Made by a program: the position numbers and the translations under genes
Origin: Lojkania enalia
Lineage: Eukaryota > Ascomycota > Dothideomycetes > Pleosporales
Assembly: GCA_010094045.1 (NCBI GenBank)
Contig: ML986986.1
Coordinates: forward strand, 1 to 13,656
Length of the DNA stretch: 13,656 nucleotides
Reading direction: 5' to 3'
Part shown: one piece after another, positions 9,268 to 13,656 of the stretch
Layout of the letters: each line of letters starts with the position of its first letter
How positions within the stretch are numbered: the stretch's first letter is position 1
Notes under the pieces: model-generated
Seen by the model: only the letters and a program-made list of their open reading frames with translations
Databases searched by the model: none
What the model was told of the DNA's origin: nothing

Positions 9268-9806
9268 TATTATAAATATAAAACGCTAAGAAGTACTGCT
9301 TCTATAATTAGGGCTTAATCTAATATTAGCTACTATAGAGGTTGACTTAGATAAGAACTAATAAGGTAATAACAGGTAGAAGCATATTAGGGACTAGTTA
9401 TTAGACAGTAAGTAGTAGGACTGTAGGAACTGGGGAGATAATTAGTTAGACGATAAAGTATAGTATAATCTATATACGTAACTATAGTAGAAGTGTTAGA
9501 TATAGTAGGATAGACCTAACAGACCTAATAGACCTAATAAGCTAGGCTTAGCAGTCTTAGACTTAACTATATAAGAAGGAAGATCTTTTTATAAGATTAA
9601 ATCCTTCGTAGTTATTCTTATAGATTTATCTTATTACTCTATTAGACTTCTAAATATACTTATTACATTCGAAGAACCGGTAAACCTAATACTCTCTTAT
9701 TACTAAAGCTACCACCTCTAACTAATCTAATATAAATAAGGCCCCGGCGCGCGTACGACTACAACAGCAGTTGTTATATATACTAGCGGTATATAGATTA
9801 GTAATA
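9268..9806 (+). repeat. 3' LTR of Gypsy copy B (539 bp)
   Basis: It is equal in length to 2342-2880 and collinear throughout. The 9-bp tandem units occupy 9513-9539 (gacctaaca, gacctaata, gacctaata). This copy is somewhat less mutated than the 5' LTR in places: it keeps gcgcgcgtacg near 9747 where the 5' LTR has gcgcgtatata, and all changes there are transitions. It ends gattagtaata and is followed by the target duplication. Confidence 0.96.
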
Positions 9807-9811
9807 CTAGA
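9807..9811. repeat. Target-site duplication ctaga, right copy (copy B)
   Basis: This is the partner of 2337-2341. Removing 2342-9811 restores an uninterrupted reading frame and the correct zinc-knuckle spacing in transposase E, which independently confirms the duplication. Confidence 0.95.
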
Positions 9812-9887
9812 CTACCGTATTAAAACGTGTAAAATAGCTCCAATCGAAATACTAAATAGTAAGGATTATATAGATATTATTATATAA
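9812..9887 (+). pseudogene. pogo/Fot1-like transposase E, C-terminal end, downstream part
   Basis: This continues the fragment at 1996-2341. The codons after the insertion give the knuckle His as TAC (9813-9815, from CAC), then R-I-K-T and the final Cys TGT (9828-9830). About 18 more codons (KIAPIEILNSKDY) lead to a TAA at 9885-9887. Fot1/pogo-type transposases typically end shortly after such a knuckle, so this TAA is a plausible true stop, though CAA decay cannot be excluded. Confidence 0.7.
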
Positions 9888-10020
9888 TTAATTACTTTAA
9901 TAGCTGTAGAAATATTCTACTTTAAAATTAAAATTAGGTGGGTTACTAATCGCTCGGTAGTTTTAACTGCTTAGTAGTAGATTACGTTAGCTTTAATATA
10001 AAATTAACTTAAAGATCCCT
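9888..10020. other. Boundary between pogo E and the hAT remnant, unresolved
   Basis: This should contain the 3' non-coding end and terminal repeat of pogo E and the junction with the hAT coding sequence. The segment ggtgggttactaatcgctcgg near 9937-9957 is the least mutated part and could belong to a terminal repeat. No second copy in the window confirms it. I cannot place the junction. Confidence 0.3.
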
Positions 10021-11230
10021 ACTTAGAGATCTAGTAATAATAAGAATACTAAGGTAGATTTCTATAATCTCTAGCAACTTTAACTATCTACTATTATATA
10101 GTACTATTTAATACTAATTATAGACCTACTTAACAATTCTAAAAGAGTAATTAAAACGCTTAGTAAGAATATAAAGCCTTAGATCTAGTATATTTAGTAA
10201 ATATATAATAGACTCTTCGATTTTCTAGATAATATAAATAGGGATCTAGTTAAAGATATAGAGAGTAACTTAGATTAGCTAATAGTAGTAAGAGTTGTAA
10301 TAGAGAAGGGTTAATTTAAATTAAGTAAATACTACTTAAAAATAGATGTAAAGTATAGTTACTTATTTAACTATATAACGATTTTAGATCTATTCTAGAA
10401 GTTTATAGTATATAAGATACTTTTATTACAGCTATTTATTATATTAGCTTCTAATTATAATTATAGAATAAAACTTAGAACTTTTAGTATAAGAAAACCT
10501 ATTGTTAATAATTCCTTAAATATTATAATTGCTATAATAAGAATATACTAGGCTATACCTTATCTATAATACTCTAACCTTAATAGGTATAAAGTAATAA
10601 ATAGTTTAGTAAACTATCTCTATAATATTTATCCTTAAGCAGCTCCTTAAGTTTTTTAAGCCAGGATTTAAGTAACGTAGAAGAGGGAGAGGGAGAGGAA
10701 GAGGAAGAGTTAGAGGAAGAAGAGAAAGGACTAACTTATTAAAAAGGAGAAAGTTATTTTAATATACCTTCTATTCGAGGTTATAACTTTAATATATTAA
10801 GCTGGTAGAGAGTAAACAAATATTAGTATCTATAGCTTACTTAGGTTATAAAAGATATTCTTCTAATATAGATTACAGGAGTTAATATTAAACAAGTTTT
10901 TAATACTATTAAAAATATAATTAGAGATAAAAAATATTATCTTACTATATAGAGAATCTAGAATATTATATTTCTAAAATATATAATAAGCGGAGAGAAC
11001 TATTATACTAAAAAGGTATATTAGGCTATAAAGACTTAAAATACTAGTAAGCTAAGCTTTTTTTATAGTACTAATAAGATTGCGAATCTTTTTAAACTTC
11101 TAGCCTAGGTATATAATAAAGAACTAGAGATTAACTAGAAGAATATTAATCCTAGTACTACTACTAATAAAGAACTATTATAAAAATGTATTTATTAAGA
11201 AATTTATAAACCTCTATAGTTTATATAATA
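10021..11230 (+). pseudogene. hAT-family transposase, C-terminal half, RIP-inactivated
   Basis: Two plus-strand frames give a hAT transposase. In the first (about 10081-10440), YNRLFDFLDN is followed by KLSKYY and ITILD, the usual core segment before the C-terminal region. In the second (about 10620-11230), a Ser-rich linker leads to an acidic Glu run (10680-10728, the GA-rich tract) and the dimerisation region: SYFNIPSI, LSWWRVNKY at 10797-10823 (second Trp now TAG), ITGVN near 10874 and a final FLKYIISGE near 10970-10996. In the usual ER-x-F motif the Glu reads Lys (AAA) and the Arg reads Gln, both G-to-A changes. The glutamate is generally conserved and probably catalytic. The frame changes once between 10440 and 10620, so there is an indel or a lost intron. 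The N-terminal half and BED finger are not seen, and the terminal repeats are not located. Confidence 0.78.
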
Positions 11231-11714
11231 AATTACTATTATAAATATATTATCACATTAGATTAAACTATATAAAATTAATAGTTAAGGAGCGTACTAC
11301 TATAGTCTATAATATACTATAGTATACTACTCTAGAATCTAATAAAACGAGATTAGTCTAATCTATAATAAGTAGCTATAATAAAACCCTAGAATATTAT
11401 TCTATATATACTCTTACTAAGCTACTTTCTAAAGTATATTAATTAGTTAAACTCTAAGGAAACCTAGTTTATATAATTCTACCTTAACCTATACCCTATT
11501 ACTAAATAGCTACTCTAACCCTACCTATACTCTAGACTAATTAGTAAGACCCTAATCTTAACTCTACCCTACTTATATAAGACCCTAACTCTAACTTAAC
11601 CTATACCTATCTACTAGCCTAATACTAATAACACGCTAGAATCTACTTATAGTATAATTATAAGTCTAACTTAAAGAAACTAATAAAACCTAAAAAGGAG
11701 GTTATTATTTAATA
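11231..11714. other. Gene-free segment with CCCTA cluster
   Basis: I find no supported coding frame here. Two small inverted repeats are visible: tactatag...ctatagta near 11299-11327, and agatta-gtc-taatct near 11350-11364. From about 11387 to 11590 the plus strand is C-rich and G-poor, with six CCCTA words (near 11387, 11494, 11518, 11550, 11566 and 11583) separated by irregular spacing, some as ccctaa. This resembles a very degenerate run of the common fungal telomere unit CCCTAA, but the period is lost. The terminal repeat of the hAT element may lie at the left of this segment, but I could not identify it. Confidence 0.4.
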
Positions 11715-11716
11715 TA

Positions 11717-11785
11717 ATATATTCTACTATCGAAGCGGCTAAACTATTAAAGTAGCTACTTTTTTTTAGCACAACAAACACTATA
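11717..11785 (-). repeat. Terminal repeat of pogo copy C
   Basis: About 69 bp match 12274-12342 in the same plus-strand direction. Because C is in minus orientation and D in plus, these are the 3' and 5' termini of one family and hence inverted repeats. It contains two 13-bp subterminal units 17 bp apart, here mutated (atcgaagcggcta and attaaagtagcta). Confidence 0.8.
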
Positions 11786-11799
11786 TATAAAAAGTTAAT

Positions 11800-12273
11800 T
11801 TACTTAATACTAATAAGAGATTCTATATATAATATACTTTTATCTAATTTAGAATTTTCTCTACTATCCTTTTAGCACGTATAAGCGTTATATCTAGTCT
11901 TATTATAGTTACTACAGTAGCGTTAAGCTGGTTAAGCCCTTTCTTAAGTATCAGTACTACGAGTTTTCTTAAAGGGCTAAGAGTTTATAGATACTTTAGC
12001 AGCTATATATAAAGATCTCTCGCTATATAATACTATACTACTATACTAAATATACTTTCTTTTACACGTTTTACACTTAGTTACTTCTTCTAATTACCTT
12101 TTAAGCTTAGAGTTACAAGCTTAAAGAAGTGTATTCTAATATAGTATTAACTCAGCACCTTTTATAAGCTATAAGAATCTTTCTTACACCTCTTTTAGTA
12201 ATTATATAAAGGACTTTTATATAAGTATTAATTATAACCTAAATTTATATATACTACTTAGAGTTTTAGACTA
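11800..12273 (-). pseudogene. pogo-like transposase copy C, C-terminal part
   Basis: The minus-strand frame is continuous for 158 codons to TAA at 11800-11802, broken by TAA/TAG only. It begins where copy D's coding sequence is cut by the window end and supplies the tail D lacks. That tail has a helical segment with LIKGAEL near 12149-12169, a basic Lys/Arg-rich stretch (about 12050-12110), and a CCHC knuckle at 11875-11916 with C-x2-C-x4-H-x4-C spacing. The first and last Cys are intact (TGT, TGC); the second Cys and the His both read TAT (Tyr). About 24 residues follow the knuckle. The catalytic domain of this copy is not in the window. Confidence 0.8.
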
Positions 12274-12342
12274 ATATATTCTACTATTAAAGCGGCTAAA
12301 CCATTAAAGCGGCTACTTTTTCTTAGCATTACAAACACTACG
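12274..12342 (+). repeat. 5' terminal repeat of pogo copy D with subterminal 17-bp period
   Basis: It begins atatattctac and aligns with copy C's end over about 69 bp. It carries two identical 13-bp words attaaagcggcta at 12286-12298 and 12303-12315. Short repeats just inside a terminus are typical transposase-binding sites, so these are likely where the N-terminal helix-turn-helix domains bind (inference). Confidence 0.82.
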
Positions 12343-12353
12343 TACGAACTATA

Positions 12354-13656
12354 ATAAATCTACAATACGACCTTCTATTAATTTAACAAGAAGGTAGAAT
12401 TGAGCTTGTCTTACAGGCGTATAAATTAGGCTAGTTTAAGAGCGTATAATGCGCTGCTATAGCTTTTAATATATAATATTAACGACTCTCTACTCGACTT
12501 TATAGAATTGCATTTCGCCCTTATATACAACCAAATCGCTAGAAGCTTATAGTAACCGAAGAATAAACAATCGTATAATATATTCTTAACCTTAATTCGT
12601 AAGGATTTACGCTCCGGCTATATAAGGTAGTAGATATAGTAGATAAACTATTAGGTATATATAGTAGAATATCTATAGGAAAGAATTAGTTTAAACAATT
12701 TATAGCGCGTATAAACAAGCTTAAAATAGCCTTTAATCGAGTAAAGGATTGCTAAAGAATAAAATAAGAGAATCTAGAGGTTATTAATACGTGGTTTAAG
12801 CTTATATAGGATACAATTGCAAAATATAGTATATATAATAATAATATCTACAACTTTAATAAGATAGGCTTTTAGATAGGTATTATTAGTACTATAAAGG
12901 TTATTATAGGTTTAGAACGTCGTATAAAGCCTACTCTTATATAGCTAGGCGATTATAAGTAGGTTACAGTTATCTAGAGTATCTATACTACTATATACAC
13001 AACCCCGCTATTTATTATCTATAAAGGACGTATCTATATCTCTATATAGTATAAAGAAGCAGGTATACTATATAATTGGAAAATTTCAGTTTCTAAGAAC
13101 GGCTAAACAAATAACGCGCTTAGTCTTAAGTAGTTAAAGTACTTTAATAAGTATATAAAGATATATTAGGTAGGGTTATATAGGCTACTTATTTTAGACG
13201 GCTATAAAAGCTACCTTAACTAGGAATTTAAAAATTACTGCCTTATATAAAAGATTCTAACACTTTATATACCTTCTTATTTATCGTATATACTTCAGCC
13301 TCTTAATATAGTTTACTTCTTACTGTTAAAGCTGAAGTACTCGTAATATATATAAGACTTAATATACCAATACGTCTACTATATTAATAAAGAAGGCTTC
13401 CTTCTAGCCTTTAAGAACGCGTTTTTTAACGTATTTATATATAAGAACTGTCGAAAGGCTTTTAAAGCAATAGAAATTGTTCCTCTAAATACATAGGTTA
13501 TATTAGATTGTCTTAATATATAACTGCGTACCCTACTAGAACTACTTTTATAAGAAAACTCCTAGTAGTCTAAAACTCTAAGTAATATATATAAATTTAG
13601 GTTATAATTAATACTTATACGAAAGTCCTTTATACGATTACTAAAAGAGGCGTAAG
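12354..13656 (+). pseudogene. pogo/Fot1-like DDE transposase, copy D, RIP-inactivated, 3' truncated by window
   Basis: A single plus-strand frame (multiples of 3) runs about 430 codons with no indel and roughly 30 stops, all TAA/TAG. The start is uncertain; ATA codons at 12351 or 12354 may be former ATGs. N-terminal helix-turn-helix: EGRIELVLQAYKLG (12390-12431). CENP-B-type DNA-binding region about 12530-12760: GFTLR, GKN, FKQFIARI, EN. The DDE_1 core starts at the usual YNFDE-x-GF motif, here YNF-N-K-I-GF: the first catalytic Asp is Asn (12858-12860) and the next Glu is Lys. The second acid, in LLILDG, is intact (GAC 13197-13199). The third, in LQPLD, is Asn (13305-13307). The order and spacing are those of cut-and-paste pogo/Fot1 elements, which insert at TA. 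The frame leaves the window just before the knuckle region preserved in copy C. Confidence 0.92.

Larger units (their letters stand above)
2342..9806 (+). mobile_element. Ty3/Gypsy chromovirus-type LTR retrotransposon, copy B, full length (7465 bp)
   Basis: This is a complete insertion flanked by the 5-bp duplication ctaga. The order is 5' LTR, primer-binding region, gag with CCHC knuckle and a long extra domain, a slippery heptamer, pol (protease, reverse transcriptase, RNase H, integrase, chromodomain), an antisense ORF, polypurine tract and 3' LTR. Integrase after RNase H marks Ty3/Gypsy rather than Copia, and the C-terminal chromodomain marks a chromovirus. Gag and pol are each readable in one uninterrupted frame apart from RIP stops. 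Inactivation is therefore by point mutation: protease DSG has become NSR and two of three integrase acids have become Asn. The insertion point lies inside the zinc-knuckle codons of pogo-like transposase E. Confidence 0.96.
11715..12273 (-). mobile_element. pogo-like DNA transposon copy C, 3' end
   Basis: This is the right end of a Tc1/mariner-superfamily pogo-type element in minus orientation. The TA at 11715-11716 is its target dinucleotide, the terminal repeat starts at 11717, and the C-terminal coding region runs to 12271-12273. The reverse complement of about 12175-12273 matches 13560-13656 of copy D closely, so C and D are the same family. The match stops at a TA (12272-12273) exactly where copy D's terminal repeat begins, so C is split by D. 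The rest of C should lie beyond the far end of D, outside the window. Confidence 0.82.
1..13656. other. RIP-mutated, TpA-rich transposon heterochromatin
   Basis: The whole window is AT-rich and dominated by TpA words (tag, cta, ata, tat), with few CpA and TpG. Frames that encode recognisable transposon proteins carry many in-frame TAA and TAG but very few TGA. That is the pattern of C-to-T change at CpA on either strand, turning CAA, CAG and TGG into stops. Differences between repeat copies that I compared (the two LTRs of copy B, copy A against copy B) are almost all transitions, with no net length change. This is the known signature of RIP in filamentous ascomycetes. The species is not determined. 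Confidence 0.9.
12274..13656 (+). mobile_element. pogo-like DNA transposon copy D (right end beyond window)
   Basis: It starts at 12274 after a TA inside copy C, with a terminal repeat followed by a nearly complete transposase frame. The 3' non-coding part and right terminal repeat are outside the window. Copy C's 3' end shows what they should look like: about 80 bp of non-coding sequence and repeat after the stop. C and D are in opposite orientations. Confidence 0.87.

Noticed and set aside
2342..9806. LTR-to-LTR divergence of copy B as an age estimate
   Set aside because: The differences seen are RIP-type transitions, so they do not accumulate with time at a neutral rate.
10680..10728. GA-rich run considered as a microsatellite or a GAGA-type regulatory site
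   Set aside because: It reads as an acidic Glu/Gly stretch in frame with the hAT dimerisation region that follows.
11299..11364. Small inverted repeats considered as terminators or hAT terminal repeats
   Set aside because: Eight- and six-bp palindromes of A, T and few G/C are expected by chance in sequence this TA-rich. No target duplication supports a transposon end there.
1..13656. tRNA, rRNA, CRISPR arrays and host genes
   Set aside because: No cloverleaf with a recognisable TPsiC arm, no rRNA core words, no regular spacer-repeat array, and every supported frame is a transposon protein.

Overview
The window looks like heterochromatin from a filamentous ascomycete fungus (Pezizomycotina) that uses repeat-induced point mutation (RIP). 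It is extremely AT/TpA-rich, CpA and TpG are scarce, and no long ORF is intact. Reading frames recognisable as transposon proteins are interrupted almost only by TAA and TAG, as expected from CAA/CAG/TGG decaying through CpA->TpA. I see no host gene, tRNA, rRNA or CRISPR array. Everything recognised is a dead transposable element, nested in layers.

Layout. (1) 1-1995, minus strand: the 5' part of a Ty3/Gypsy LTR retrotransposon, copy A (5' LTR 1457-1995, gag running off the window edge). (2) 1996-2341: C-terminal coding fragment of a pogo/Fot1-like transposase, element E. (3) 2342-9806, plus strand: a structurally complete copy B of the same Gypsy family. It has two 539-bp LTRs, a 5-bp target duplication ctaga, gag in one frame, pol (protease, RT, RNase H, integrase, chromodomain) in the -1 frame, an antisense ORF between pol and the 3' LTR, and a polypurine tract. 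(4) 9812-9887: the last codons of element E. Copy B interrupts E inside its CCHC zinc knuckle. (5) About 10021-11230: remnant of a hAT transposase (core and dimerisation region). (6) 11231-11716: no gene, with a cluster of CCCTA words. (7) 11717-12273, minus strand: the 3' end of a second pogo-like family (copy C). (8) 12274-13656, plus strand: a longer copy D of that family, apparently inserted at a TA inside C and cut by the window end.

History. Inferred order: pogo E and the hAT were present first. Two Gypsy copies then entered E in opposite orientations 346 bp apart. Their overlapping 1995-bp arms have the same length, so they form a large inverted repeat. Separately, pogo D landed in pogo C. 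RIP then mutated everything. Catalytic and metal-binding residues are lost by transitions (Asp->Asn, Gly->Arg, Cys/His->Tyr), while long frames have no net indels, which points to fast mutational inactivation rather than slow decay.

The points most worth a second look are in the Gypsy family: an A AAA AAC slippery heptamer at the gag/pol junction, a long unexplained coding domain between the nucleocapsid knuckle and the protease, and an antisense accessory ORF upstream of the 3' LTR.
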